Notes: generated by a model from the letters alone, not told the origin. Positions 27,062 to 36,462 are shown, counted from the stretch's first letter. The stretch is 64,000 nucleotides of DNA from Rhodoblastus acidophilus (GCF_900187365.1 NZ_FYDG01000001.1:248001-312000); one strand, 5' to 3'. Numbers and translations: made by a program.

Positions 27062-27091
27062 AAAAAATGGCCGGCGCGAAACGCGCCGGCC
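27062..27091. terminator. Terminator between the convergent XRE-cupin and exbD genes
   Basis: GGCCGGCGCG pairs with CGCGCCGGCC around AAA. Seven A residues on its left form the U-tract for the leftward exbD transcript. Confidence 0.85.
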
Positions 27092-27108
27092 TGTTCAGGG
27101 CGCGCCGC

Positions 27109-27549
27109 TTATCGCGGCGACGGCGCGGACGGCGCCGGGGCCTCCGAAACCAGCGCCACTTTGGTGAAGCCGGAGGCGTTGATCTTGCCCATGGCCTCGA
27201 TCACCTTGCCATAAGTCACGTTCTTGTCGCCGCGCACGTGGATGCGGCGCTCCTTGTCGTTCTCGGTCGCGGCGTTCAGCTCGTCGAAGAGGGACTCCGA
27301 CGTCACCGCCTTCTGGTCGATGAAGAAATTGCCCTCGGCGTCGATGCTGACCGCGATCGGCGGCTTCTGTTCGTTGAGCTGCTTGGCGGCGACCTTGGGC
27401 AGATCGACCGGAACGCCCACCGCCATCAGCGGCGCCGCCACCATGAACACGATCAGCAGCACCAACATGACGTCGACCAGCGGCGTCACGTTCATGTCCG
27501 CCATCGGCGCGACCTCGGAATCGTTCTGATTACGCAACGCGAAGGCCAT
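27109..27549 (-). CDS. exbD: ExbD biopolymer transport protein (second TonB system)
   Basis: The 146-residue protein opens [20 protein letters not shown] and then [20 protein letters not shown], in which the single membrane helix carries the essential Asp. The periplasmic domain ends [14 protein letters not shown]. The last 15 residues are an Ala-Ser-Pro tail. GGGAG lies six bases before this ATG. The gene starts within the last 20 bases of exbB, so the two are co-translated. Confidence 0.92.
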   Translation of the reverse strand: MAFALRNQNDSEVAPMADMNVTPLVDVMLVLLIVFMVAAPLMAVGVPVDLPKVAAKQLNEQKPPIAVSIDAEGNFFIDQKAVTSESLFDELNAATENDKERRIHVRGDKNVTYGKVIEAMGKINASGFTKVALVSEAPAPSAPSPR

Positions 27550-28270
27550 TGCGCTCTCCCTTCTTGGACAGATGACGCGACAGCTCGATGTCGAACACGC
27601 CAATGAAGCTCGCCAGCTTCTTGCCGTAATTGGCGATGTCCGTGCCGATCCGATTGTAGAAGATCACCGCCGGGATCGCCGCCACCAGGCCGAGCGCCGT
27701 GGCGAACAGCGCCTCGGCGATGCCGGGCGCGACCACCGCGAGGCTGGTGTTGTTCGACGCGGCAATGCCCTGGAACGAATTCATGATGCCCCAGACCGTG
27801 CCGAACAGCCCGACGAACGGGGACACCGCGCCGATGGTCGCAAGACTGCCGAGACGCGCCTGAAGATGGCCGAGCGCGGCGGCGCTGGCGAGGCTGGCGG
27901 CGCGATGCACCCGCTCCTGCGCGGCGTCGCGCTGTCCCTCGGTGTCGAGCAGGTCGCGCGAACGCAAGAATTCCTGCGAGGCCGCGCTATAGATCTGAAC
28001 CAGCGGATCGCTGGTCGGAACCGTCGAAAATTCCGGCGCCAGCGCGCCAAGCGGCAGTTCCTCGCCCTGCAGGCTCGCGATCAGTTTCTTCGCCCGCGCG
28101 TTGAGGATTTTCAGGCGGATTTCCTTGTCGAGGATCACCGCCCAGCCGAACGCCGAGGCGATGACGAGCAAAACCATGACTGCCTTGACGATGCTGTCGG
28201 CCTGGAGAAACAGGTCGACGGGCGACAGGGCGTGCGCCACGGCGGGCGCGGCTGTGGAAACGTCTGACAT
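27530..28270 (-). CDS. exbB: ExbB/TolQ proton channel protein (second TonB system)
   Basis: The 246-residue protein has a first helix near [23 protein letters not shown]. The paired helices contain [20 protein letters not shown] and [24 protein letters not shown], both strongly conserved. With ExbD it energises TonB. I start at MSDVSTAAP because the earlier open frame is Arg/Pro-rich and non-homologous. It lies 28 bases after tonB. Confidence 0.92.
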   Translation of the reverse strand: MSDVSTAAPAVAHALSPVDLFLQADSIVKAVMVLLVIASAFGWAVILDKEIRLKILNARAKKLIASLQGEELPLGALAPEFSTVPTSDPLVQIYSAASQEFLRSRDLLDTEGQRDAAQERVHRAASLASAAALGHLQARLGSLATIGAVSPFVGLFGTVWGIMNSFQGIAASNNTSLAVVAPGIAEALFATALGLVAAIPAVIFYNRIGTDIANYGKKLASFIGVFDIELSRHLSKKGERNGLRVA

Positions 28271-28298
28271 TTCAGCTTTCTTTCGTTTGGGGTTGGGG

Positions 28299-29066
28299 TC
28301 AGTTGTAACGGAAGTTGATGGCGCCCGAGAGCGCGGCGGGGCGGCCGGGCGCCTCGACATGGCCGCAGCGGGCGCCGGCCCGTTGCGCGGCGGCGTCGAA
28401 GGCGGGATTGCCCGAGGACGACCAGCTGAAGGACACCGAACCGCTGGCGCTAATCAGGGCGCGATAGCCGACATGGCCGGAGCGCGGCTTTTGCGATTCC
28501 GGATAGAGGCTGGCGCCGGCGCGGGCGAGGCAGCCGTGCAACTGGTTGGCGATCACCGAGGCCGAAGCGCCGGCGGGAACCGGCTGCGCCGGCGCCGCCT
28601 CCTCGCGCCGGGGGGCGACCCGCGCCGCCGGCTGAGGTTTGCGTTCGACCTTGGCGACCGGCTTATGTTCCACCTTGGGCGCGGGTTTGGGCTTGGGTTT
28701 GGGCAGCTCGACCTTTTTGGGCGGGGCGACCGGCGCGACCGGCGGCGCGACGGCTTCCGGCGGCGGCGGCGGGGGCTCCGGCTCCGGGGGCTTGACCTCC
28801 TCGGGCGGGGGCGGCGGCTCCTCGGGCGGCGGCTCGGCCGGCGCCAGCACAAGCTCCAGCGGCTGTTCCTGCGGCGCTTCCACGGGGCTGGCCTTGTAGG
28901 TCAGGCCGGCGGCCACGATCAGCGCGTAAAGCGCGACGGCGGCGATCTCGGCCAGATAGTGCTGGCGCGCGGGTTGGATCTGCAACAGGCATTGGGCGCC
29001 GGGCAAGGGCGTCTGGGAATCGGCGGCGTCGTCGACGCTGGGGTGCGGCGCGAGAGCTGCGGTCAT
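28299..29066 (-). CDS. tonB: TonB energy transducer (second system)
   Basis: The 255-residue protein has a membrane anchor (AEIAAVALYALIVAAGLTY, about residues 39-57). A long Pro-Glu then Pro-Lys spacer follows (PPPEEPPPPPEEVKPPEPEP, then KPKPKPAPKVEHKP). The C-terminal domain from about residue 165 has RAGASLYPESQKPRSGHVGY. The start carries GGACTTTCAGG-like purines upstream. It is the first gene of a tonB-exbB-exbD operon reading away from an AT-rich promoter that also faces the multihaem cytochrome. Confidence 0.88.
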   Translation of the reverse strand: MTAALAPHPSVDDAADSQTPLPGAQCLLQIQPARQHYLAEIAAVALYALIVAAGLTYKASPVEAPQEQPLELVLAPAEPPPEEPPPPPEEVKPPEPEPPPPPPEAVAPPVAPVAPPKKVELPKPKPKPAPKVEHKPVAKVERKPQPAARVAPRREEAAPAQPVPAGASASVIANQLHGCLARAGASLYPESQKPRSGHVGYRALISASGSVSFSWSSSGNPAFDAAAQRAGARCGHVEAPGRPAALSGAINFRYN

Positions 29067-29101
29067 TGCGGGACTTTCAGGCTTCGAGGATCATTAATTA
29101 A

Positions 29102-29130
29102 AATATATAATTGATAGGATTACATGGCAA
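29102..29130 (-). promoter_or_regulatory. Sigma-70-type promoter of tonB-exbB-exbD
   Basis: On the minus strand TTGCCA (29125-29130) and TATATT (29102-29107) are 17 bases apart. On the plus strand the region reads ATAGGATTACATGGCAATT (29114-29132), related to the element found at sulfatases 1 and 3, so a regulator could overlap the -35 box. Confidence 0.55.
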
Positions 29131-29209
29131 TTGTTTTCGGACATGGCCGCTCCAGTTTGTCGCGGCCCGCGCAAAAGGACTCGACGATGCTGATGCGACG
29201 CGCCGTGCG

Positions 29210-31126
29210 TTACGGCAGCAGCCGCAACAAATCGGCGAAACGCCTGTCGGCGGCGTTGAGGCGCGCGGCTTCGCGCGCTTCGGCGCGGGCGTCCGCCAGC
29301 CGGTGCTGCCTGACGAACCAAAGCGCCAGCGCGTAATGCGCGTCAGCGTCTTCCGGCGCGGCGGCGAGAGCCTTTCGCAGCAGCCCTTCAGCCTCAGAGT
29401 CCCGACCCGTTGCGCGCAGGAGGTCGGCGAGGTTGAGCCAGCCGGAGGCGAATTTGTCATCCAGGCTCACGGCGCGGCGGAATGCGTTTTCCGCCTCCGC
29501 CGCATCGCCGCGCTCCGCTGCCAGCGCGCCGAGATTGAGATGACTTTCGGGGCGGTCGGCGGCGAGCGTTTCCGCCGCGCGCCATTCGTCGAGCGCCGGG
29601 GTTTGCGCATTGGGCGTCAGCCGCGCCGCCTCGATGCGCAGGGCGCGCAAGGGATCGTCGCGCAAGGCGCCGACAAGTTTTTCTCGCAAGCTTTCGTCAT
29701 AGGGCGCGAGGCCGCGCAGCGCGCCCAGGCGCAGCAGCGGGGAGGGCGAGCGCAGCGCGGCGACGAGGCTTTGCAGCGCCGCGGCGCCGGGTTGCACGGC
29801 GAAAGCGGCGAGGCGCGACGCCTCGGCTATGTCGGAACCCGCCCGTTCGTCCTGTCGCCGCGCGCCCCAGCCGCGCAGCCGCGCGTCCGCCCAAGCGGCA
29901 TCCTTGTCGGCGTGGCAGGCCGCGCAGGCGTCGGGCGCGCCGAGTTTCGCGCTGGCGGCCGGGCGCGGGATGCGCAGGGAATGGTCGTGGCGGACATGGA
30001 TCTGCATATAGGTCCGCTGCGGCATATGGCAGGCGACGCACTGCGTTCCCGGCCCCGACGCATGATGGTGATGCTGCGGCCCGTCAAACACGCTTTGCGC
30101 ATGGCACTGGCCGCATAGAGCGTTGCCTTGCGCGCGCAGCGCGGCGCCATGCGGTTCGTGGCAATCGGCGCAGGTCACGCCGGCGGCGTGCATGCGGCTC
30201 TGCTGGAACGAGCCCCATTCGAACACCTCGTCCTTGATCTGGCCGTCGGGAAAATACAGGCCGGGATCGAGCAGGGCCGGCGAAAAGCCGTCGAGAAAAG
30301 CCGCGCCCGGTTTCGCCTGCGCGATCGGGCGCCGGCGCGCATGGCAGGGCGCGCAAATCTCCTCCGACGGATTCTTTCGCGCCTCGCCCTGCCAATGCCG
30401 GATGCCGCGCGCGTCAAAATCGTTCCAGAAGCCGTCGGCCTGTTTCACCGCCAGCAAGCCGTCATCGCCGCCGCGCGCGCCAGCTTTCGCCCAGGCGACA
30501 TGGCGCGCGCCCGGACCATGGCAAGCCTCGCAGGCGACGTTTTGCTCGCGCCAGCGCGTGTCGTAACTGTCCGTGTCAAAACGGTAAGTCTTGGCGACGC
30601 CGGTGGAGTGGCACTCGGCGCACATGAAATTCCAATTGGCGTTGCGCCCGGTCCAGTGCAGGGGATCGCCGGGCTGGATTTTCTCGCCGGGATAAAGGCT
30701 GAACCATTTTTGGCCGCCCTCGCTTTTCGCGCGCGAATCCCAGGCGACGGGAAAGGCTTGCAGCCGCCCGCCGGAAACTTCCAGAAGATATTGCTGCAGC
30801 GGCGCGACGCCGAATGTCGCGGCGACCCTGAAATCCGCCGCCTTGCCGTCCGCCCCCTCGGCGCGCACGAAAAAATCCGCGCCGCGCCGGAAGAACCGCG
30901 GGTCGGCGCCGGAGAAATCCCCCAGCACATTGGCGGCGCTCGGCGGCGCCATGCTTTTCGCATGGTGCGAGCCGGCCCAGGCTTTCGCCTGCGCCTCATG
31001 GCAGCCGGCGCAGACCTGCGCGCCGACATAATCGTTCTCGGGCGCGGCGCTTGGCGCGCGGCCGAAAACGAGGCACAGAGCGGCGACAAGGGCGCAGCCC
31101 GCCGCCAGACGAAGGAGCCGGTTCAT
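29210..31126 (-). CDS. Periplasmic multihaem c-type cytochrome (eight CxxCH) with C-terminal TPR domain
   Basis: The 638-residue protein has a signal peptide. Eight haem-binding motifs appear in order: CAGCH, CAECH, CEACH, CAPCH, CADCH, CGQCH, CVACH and CAACH. Several distal histidines are present (SHHAK, HHHHASG). The first two-thirds resembles cytochrome c554-type multihaem domains. The last part has HEAT-like segments (LRSPSPLLRLGALRGL) and TPRs (ESHLNLGALAAERGDAAEAENAFRRA and following). It should carry electrons in the periplasm and bind partners through the repeats. It starts 34 bases after sulfatase 2, in one operon with it, and the connection between the two activities is unexplained. 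Confidence 0.9.
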   Translation of the reverse strand: MNRLLRLAAGCALVAALCLVFGRAPSAAPENDYVGAQVCAGCHEAQAKAWAGSHHAKSMAPPSAANVLGDFSGADPRFFRRGADFFVRAEGADGKAADFRVAATFGVAPLQQYLLEVSGGRLQAFPVAWDSRAKSEGGQKWFSLYPGEKIQPGDPLHWTGRNANWNFMCAECHSTGVAKTYRFDTDSYDTRWREQNVACEACHGPGARHVAWAKAGARGGDDGLLAVKQADGFWNDFDARGIRHWQGEARKNPSEEICAPCHARRRPIAQAKPGAAFLDGFSPALLDPGLYFPDGQIKDEVFEWGSFQQSRMHAAGVTCADCHEPHGAALRAQGNALCGQCHAQSVFDGPQHHHHASGPGTQCVACHMPQRTYMQIHVRHDHSLRIPRPAASAKLGAPDACAACHADKDAAWADARLRGWGARRQDERAGSDIAEASRLAAFAVQPGAAALQSLVAALRSPSPLLRLGALRGLAPYDESLREKLVGALRDDPLRALRIEAARLTPNAQTPALDEWRAAETLAADRPESHLNLGALAAERGDAAEAENAFRRAVSLDDKFASGWLNLADLLRATGRDSEAEGLLRKALAAAPEDADAHYALALWFVRQHRLADARAEAREAARLNAADRRFADLLRLLP

Positions 31127-31160
31127 GCGCGGCGCCCGCCCTGTTTTCTTTGAGGGCGTC

Positions 31161-33512
31161 TCATTTCAGATCCAGCTCGACCTTCTCGATCTTGCCGGTG
31201 AAGGCGAAGGGCGTCTGGTAATCGGGCGAGACCGGCGAACCCAAGTCCTTGCCAATATCCAGCGTTTCCGTGCCGATGGCGTTGAAGCCGCCGAACGCGG
31301 ACAGATGTTCGCTCGCCACCTCCTCGCCATTGACGGAGAGCCGCGCCTGCCCCGGCCGCGCCTTGGCGATCAGCGCCGCCGAAATCAGCCCCTTGGCGGT
31401 TTCCTTCAGCGAGAAATCGACGTCGAACGTATAGACCACGGTCGACTTGCCCTTGGGCAGCGGCGCGCCGACGACGCGCTCCAGCGTCTGGCCGAACAGG
31501 TTGCTGACGTAGATCAGCCTGCCGTCCTTGACATAGAGCGAGAAGCCGCCGTGGCGGCCGCCATCGGCGATAATGACGCCTTCGGCCTTGCCGTCGCTAT
31601 TGTCGATGATCGCCGTGATGCGATGGCTGCGCGCGCCAATGTCCGGCAGCGCCTGCGCCGGCAGACGATCCACGCCGTCATAGAAGACGAAATGCGTCTT
31701 GCCCACGGAAGCCAGCGGCAGCTTGTCCTTTTCCGGGATCGGAACCAGCGGATAGACTCCGTTGCGCCGCGCCTCCTTGTCGAATTCGGCCTTCAGTTCG
31801 GCCAGCTTTTCCGGGTTCTTTTCGGCGAGGTCATGCGCCTGCGAAAAATCCTCCTCGACGTGGTAAAGCTCCCATTTGTCGTTCTCGAACCCGCCGCGGA
31901 ACACTTTTGTAATGTCCGTGAACATCTCCCACGGCCGGTAACGCCGCGCGCCCGCGACCCAGCCGTCCTTGTAGATCGCGCGATTGCCGAAAATTTCGAA
32001 ATATTGCTCGGTGTGGGCGCTCTTGATCTGCGGGTCGGTGAAACTCGGCAGCAGGCTCTTGCCTTCGAGCGGCGTTTGCGCGACGCCCTCGACCTTGTCA
32101 GGAAACGCGACCCCGGCGGCGGCGTAAATGGTCGGGGCGATGTCGTTGACATGGCCGAACTGGCTGCGGATCGCCTGGCTTTGCGCGACATGGCCCGGCC
32201 AGGACACCACCAGCGGATTGCGCGTGCCGCCAAAATGCGAGGCGATCTGCTTCATCCACTGGAACGGCGTGGTGGTCGCCCAGGACCAGCCGGCGGCGTA
32301 ATGGTTGTCGTAGAGCGGGCTGCCGAGATCGGACAGGTGCTGCAACTGGAAGGCGACGTCGGTGTTGGCGCCCTGGAACACGCCGAGATTGGCGTCGGAG
32401 CCGTTCAGCCCACCCTCGGCGCTGCCGCCATTGTCGCCGACGATATAGAGCACCAGCGTGTCCTTGGCGCGGCCCTCCTCGTCCAGCGTTTTCAGCAGGC
32501 GGCCGACTTCGTGGTCGGTGTGCGAGAGGAAGGCCGAATAGACCTCCATCTGATGGGCGTAGAGTTTTTTCTGGTCAGGCGACAGCGAGTCCCACGCCGG
32601 CAGGCCCTCGGGGCGCGGCGTGAGTTCGGCGTTGGCGGGAATGACGCCGAGCGCCTTCTGCCGCGCGAAATTCTCCTCGCGCAGTTTGTCCCAGCCCTGG
32701 TCGAACTGGCCCTTGTATTTGTCGATCCATTCCTGCGGAACGTGATGCGGCGCATGGGTGGCGCCGGTGGCGAGATAGAGGAAAAACGGCTTTTCCGGCG
32801 CCACGGATTCGTGATTGTGCAGCCATTTCACGGCGTCATCGACGATGTCGCTGGTGAAATGATAACCCTGCGCCGGCGTCTTCGTCGGCTCGACCGCCAC
32901 CGTGTTGCGATAGAGCTGCGGCTCCCACTGGCTGGTTTCGCCGGCCATGAAGCCATAGAAATATTCGAAGCCGAGGCCGGTCGGCCAATGGTCGAACGGG
33001 CCGGCGGGCGAGATTTCCCAGACCGGCGTGTTGTGCCACTTGCCGAAGGCGACGGTGGAATAGCCGTTGAGCCTCAGCACCTGCGCGATCGACGCGGTTT
33101 CCTTTTTCCAGATCAAATTATAGGCGGGATAGCCGGCGGGGACGAGATTGCCAAAGCCGGTCTGGTGATGGTTGCGGCCCGTGAGCAGCGCGGCGCGGGT
33201 CGGCGAGCAGATCGCGGTGGTGTGGAACTGGTTGTAGCGCACGCCCTGCGACGCGAGCTTGTCGAGTTCCGGCGTCGCCGCCGCGCCGCCAAAGGTGGAG
33301 CTGGCGGCAAAGCCGACGTCGTCGAGCAGGATCAGGATGACATTGGGCGCGCCCTTGGGCGCCTTGACGGCGTCGGGAAAGGCCGGCGTCGATTTCTCGC
33401 GCGTATCCGCCGCCACGCCCGCGAACGGCGCCTCGGGCTTGGGCAGGTCTTCCGCAAAGGCATGCGGCAGGGGCAGCGCCAGACTCAGGGCGAGGGCGTG
33501 GAGGAGTCGCAT
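31161..33512 (-). CDS. Periplasmic arylsulfatase (large type), sulfatase 2
   Basis: The 783-residue protein has a short signal (MRLLHALALSLALPLPHAFA). NVILILLDDVGF gives the metal Asp pair, and ICSPTRAALLTGR contains the formylglycine-forming Cys at about residue 102. VAFGKWHNTP and GATHAPHHVP complete the active site, with a beta-rich C-terminal domain. Two adjacent starts exist (GTG then ATG). AGGGA is better spaced for the ATG. It is similar throughout to sulfatases 1 and 3, so the three are paralogues. The gene leads an operon with the multihaem cytochrome. Confidence 0.93.
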   Translation of the reverse strand: MRLLHALALSLALPLPHAFAEDLPKPEAPFAGVAADTREKSTPAFPDAVKAPKGAPNVILILLDDVGFAASSTFGGAAATPELDKLASQGVRYNQFHTTAICSPTRAALLTGRNHHQTGFGNLVPAGYPAYNLIWKKETASIAQVLRLNGYSTVAFGKWHNTPVWEISPAGPFDHWPTGLGFEYFYGFMAGETSQWEPQLYRNTVAVEPTKTPAQGYHFTSDIVDDAVKWLHNHESVAPEKPFFLYLATGATHAPHHVPQEWIDKYKGQFDQGWDKLREENFARQKALGVIPANAELTPRPEGLPAWDSLSPDQKKLYAHQMEVYSAFLSHTDHEVGRLLKTLDEEGRAKDTLVLYIVGDNGGSAEGGLNGSDANLGVFQGANTDVAFQLQHLSDLGSPLYDNHYAAGWSWATTTPFQWMKQIASHFGGTRNPLVVSWPGHVAQSQAIRSQFGHVNDIAPTIYAAAGVAFPDKVEGVAQTPLEGKSLLPSFTDPQIKSAHTEQYFEIFGNRAIYKDGWVAGARRYRPWEMFTDITKVFRGGFENDKWELYHVEEDFSQAHDLAEKNPEKLAELKAEFDKEARRNGVYPLVPIPEKDKLPLASVGKTHFVFYDGVDRLPAQALPDIGARSHRITAIIDNSDGKAEGVIIADGGRHGGFSLYVKDGRLIYVSNLFGQTLERVVGAPLPKGKSTVVYTFDVDFSLKETAKGLISAALIAKARPGQARLSVNGEEVASEHLSAFGGFNAIGTETLDIGKDLGSPVSPDYQTPFAFTGKIEKVELDLK

Positions 33513-33531
33513 CACAAATTCCCTATTAAAT

Positions 33532-33571
33532 CTAGTTTTTAACTAGTATTTTGTGACGCCAAGCTTGTCAA
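33532..33571 (-). promoter_or_regulatory. Promoter and overlapping palindrome upstream of sulfatase 2
   Basis: On the minus strand TTGACA (33566-33571) and TACTAG (33543-33548) are 17 bases apart. A perfect palindrome, CTAGTT-TTT-AACTAG (33532-33546), covers the -10 region, so a dimeric regulator bound there would block RNA polymerase. Confidence 0.5.
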
Positions 33572-33585
33572 CGCCCCCCGAGGCG

Positions 33586-35364
33586 TCAAACCAGGTAATA
33601 TCTCGGCTGCCGCTCCGCCCCCTCGCGGGCGCCAAGGGCGTCGCGCGTCGCCAGCGCATAGGCGCGGCGCACCGCCTTGATCGTCGCCGAGGAATCCTGC
33701 GCCTCCTCGGGAAAGATCAGGTCCGGCGAATGGCGGCCGATGATTCCGAACCCCTCCAGCGCCGCATGAATATCCGGCCGCAGCCCGGCCAGCAGAACGG
33801 TCGGGCCTTGCGCGCGGGCGTCCGCGAGAAAACGGTCGAGCGCCTCCAGCGCCACGGCGTCGGGATTGCGCACCCGCTTCAGACGCAACACGAGATAGCC
33901 GACGCCCTGCGCGCGCGCCGCCGCCGCCGCCTGGTCGAGATATTGCGTCAAGACCGGCGCGGCGGCGAAGAACAGTTCGCCTTCGAGATCGTGAATAGCG
34001 ACCGCGCGCGCCGGCGGATCGGAGGGGATTCGCGCCCGCAACACCCGCTCGCGCGACACCACGAGTTCCTGAATTTTCAATTGCGCGGCCCTCGGCAGGT
34101 AGAGCGCCGCCGACAGCGTCGCCCCGACGAAAATGGCGATCTCGACGCCCAGCGTCAGCGCCGCCGCCGCCGTGACGAAAGCCAGAAACGCATCGTAGCG
34201 CGAGGACGACAGCGTGGCGCGGATGCGCGCGACGTCGATCAGCCGCGCCGCGGCGACGATCAGCAGGCCGGCGAGCGCGGGTTTGGGAATCGCGGCGGCC
34301 CATGATCCCAGCCCCGCCGCCGCCAGGGCGACGGCCCCCGCGCAAACCAGCCCCGACAATCGCGTCACGGCGCCCGCCTGAACATTGATCGCCGTGCGCG
34401 ACAACGAGCCCGAACCCGGCATGCACCGGAAGAAGGCGCCGGCCAGATTGCCGAGCCCCTCGGCGAGGATTTGCCTGTTGCAATCGAGCGTCTCGCCGGA
34501 TTTGCGCGCGATCGCCCTGGCGATTGTCAGCGCTTCGAGACTGCCGAGCAGGCCGAGCGTGAGCGCCGAAGGCGCGAGTTCGCCGAGCCAGGACAGCTGG
34601 ACTTCCGGAACATGAAGCGCGGGCAAGGACGCGGGAATGGCGTCGATCAGGGCGACGAGCGGCTTGGCGTTCTCCTGCGCCCGCGACCAGCCCAGCAGGA
34701 AGGCCGCGAGCGAAACGGCCAATAAGCTGAACAGCATGTCGATTTGCGGCAGCCGGAAGCGTTTGACAAAGGCCCGGCTCGCCACGGCCAACAGAATCGC
34801 CCCGAGGCTCAGCGCGAGGGCGCGCGGGTTCACGGCGGCGTCCTGCGTCAGCGTGAGCCAGAGCCGCGCCAGCACGGGCTGGTGCGCGGCGCCTTGCGCC
34901 TTCACGCCCAGCGCGTTGGCGAGTTGGCCCGCCATGGTCAGGAGCGCGGCGCCGGTGATGAAGCCGGTCACGACCGAATCCGAAATGAAGCGCATCCAGT
35001 CGCCCAGCCGGCAGGCGGCGATCACGATCTGGACGGCGCCGATCATCGCCGCCAGCATGAACATGGCTTCGTAGGATTCGAGCCGCGCCTCCGGGTCGAT
35101 GAACGCCAGCGCCGAAAACACCGCCAGCGCCGCCGCGCCGGTCGGCCCGTTGACGAGCGCGCGCGATGAGCCGAACAGGCCGGCGACGGCGGCGAAGACG
35201 ATGGCGGTGTAAAGGCCGAACCGGGGATCGACGCCCGCCGCCAGCGCATAGGCCATGCTCTGCGGCAGCGAGATCGCCGCCACCGTCAGGCCGGCGATCA
35301 GATCGGCGCGCAACGACGAAAAATTCAATCCGAAGCGAGGCGAGAACGGGCGCAGATCGGTCAT
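33586..35364 (-). CDS. SulP-family anion (sulfate) permease with STAS domain
   Basis: The 592-residue protein has the SulP start (LRADLIAGLTVAAISLPQSMAYALAAGVDPRFGLYTAIV). About a dozen membrane segments follow, including NRQILAEGLGNLAGAFFRCMPGSGSLSRTAIN, the conserved SulP motif. From about residue 440 it has a cytoplasmic STAS domain (AIHDLEGELFFAAAPVL). SulP proteins are proton- or sodium-coupled carriers for sulfate, bicarbonate or other anions. The start lies two bases after the stop of a sulfate-binding-protein gene, so sulfate is the likely substrate. Direct coupling to a binding protein is unusual for this carrier class. Confidence 0.92.
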   Translation of the reverse strand: MTDLRPFSPRFGLNFSSLRADLIAGLTVAAISLPQSMAYALAAGVDPRFGLYTAIVFAAVAGLFGSSRALVNGPTGAAALAVFSALAFIDPEARLESYEAMFMLAAMIGAVQIVIAACRLGDWMRFISDSVVTGFITGAALLTMAGQLANALGVKAQGAAHQPVLARLWLTLTQDAAVNPRALALSLGAILLAVASRAFVKRFRLPQIDMLFSLLAVSLAAFLLGWSRAQENAKPLVALIDAIPASLPALHVPEVQLSWLGELAPSALTLGLLGSLEALTIARAIARKSGETLDCNRQILAEGLGNLAGAFFRCMPGSGSLSRTAINVQAGAVTRLSGLVCAGAVALAAAGLGSWAAAIPKPALAGLLIVAAARLIDVARIRATLSSSRYDAFLAFVTAAAALTLGVEIAIFVGATLSAALYLPRAAQLKIQELVVSRERVLRARIPSDPPARAVAIHDLEGELFFAAAPVLTQYLDQAAAAARAQGVGYLVLRLKRVRNPDAVALEALDRFLADARAQGPTVLLAGLRPDIHAALEGFGIIGRHSPDLIFPEEAQDSSATIKAVRRAYALATRDALGAREGAERQPRYYLV

Positions 35365-35366
35365 GG

Positions 35367-36398
35367 TCACTCGCCGCGCGGCTTGGGTTGATAGATCGTG
35401 TCGATGACGCCGTTCTCGCCGAAAAATTTCTGCTGCGCCTCGAACCAGTCGGGCGCGAGCGCGGTGATCGCCAAAAGGTTCATCGGCCGCAGCCGTTCGG
35501 CGTGGCGTTGCAGGATTTCGGCGTTGGCCGGGCGATAGCCGCGCCGAGCGAAAATCTCCTGCGCCGCGTCGCCGAACAGGAACTGGAGATAGGCGCGGGC
35601 CAATTTTTCGGAGCCGTGGCGGGCCACATTGGCGTCCACCCAGGCCACGCTCGCCTCGGCGCGCAAGGAGATCGGCGGATAGACCACCTCGACCGCGCCG
35701 CCGGACTCGTCCGCCTCGCGCAAGGCCTCGCTCTCCCAGGCGATCTGGACATCGCCCTTGTTCTCGACGGCGAAGGCGACCCCGGCCTCGCGCGCCGCCG
35801 CCGGCAGGAACGGGGCGTGCGCGAACAGGTCCTTCACAAACGCCTTGGCGCGTTTCTCGTCGCCGCCGCGCGCCGTCACAGAGCCGAAGGCCGCCAGCGC
35901 CGCCATCCGGCCATTGCCCGAGGTTTTCGGATCCGGCGTGATGATCTCGACGCCGTCGCGCAAAAGGTCCGGCCAGTCGGAAATCCCGCGCGGGTTGCCC
36001 TTGCGCACGACGAACACCACGGTCGAGCAATAGGGGCTCGCCGCATGGGGCAGGCGCTCGCGCCAATCGTCGCCGATCAGGCCGCGCCGATGCAGCCCTT
36101 CCACATCCGACGGCAGGCCGAGCGTGACGACATCCGCGTCCTGCGCGCCGGAAGCGACCTGCCGCGCCTGAAACGCGCCGCCCGCATGGGACTGGACGAT
36201 CTCGACCTCGCCGCCCGCTTGCTGGCGGTAGTCGGCGGCGAAGGCCGCGTTGATATCGCGGTAAAGCTCGCGGGTGGGATCGTAGGAGACGTTGACGAGG
36301 CGCGGCCCGGCGTGGCCGGGCCAGTTCCAGCCGGCGATGACGGCGAAGGCCGCGAGGCAGGCGAACAGTCCGAGGGCGGGCAGGGGCGGCGGGCGCAT
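35367..36398 (-). CDS. sbp: Periplasmic sulfate/thiosulfate-binding protein (Sbp/CysP-like)
   Basis: The 343-residue protein has a signal (GLFACLAAFAVIAGW) and then VNVSYDPTRELYRDINAAFA, the classic Sbp opening. IVQSHAGGAFQARQVASGA with DADVVTLGLPSDV is the sulfate-binding Ser-Gly region. DPKTSGNGRMAALAAFG and AYLQFLFGDAAQEIFARRGYRP are also conserved. Such proteins normally deliver sulfate to CysT-CysW-CysA, but none of those genes is in the window. The next gene is a SulP carrier. ATG is preferred over a GTG 16 codons upstream because the signal peptide starts there. It follows the DUF1214-like gene by 64 bases. Confidence 0.9.
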   Translation of the reverse strand: MRPPPLPALGLFACLAAFAVIAGWNWPGHAGPRLVNVSYDPTRELYRDINAAFAADYRQQAGGEVEIVQSHAGGAFQARQVASGAQDADVVTLGLPSDVEGLHRRGLIGDDWRERLPHAASPYCSTVVFVVRKGNPRGISDWPDLLRDGVEIITPDPKTSGNGRMAALAAFGSVTARGGDEKRAKAFVKDLFAHAPFLPAAAREAGVAFAVENKGDVQIAWESEALREADESGGAVEVVYPPISLRAEASVAWVDANVARHGSEKLARAYLQFLFGDAAQEIFARRGYRPANAEILQRHAERLRPMNLLAITALAPDWFEAQQKFFGENGVIDTIYQPKPRGE

Positions 36399-36462
36399 GA
36401 AGAAAATATCCAAAGCGGAAGCCGGCGCGCGAAAAGGAAAAGCCACGCGCCGGCGGCCGCGC

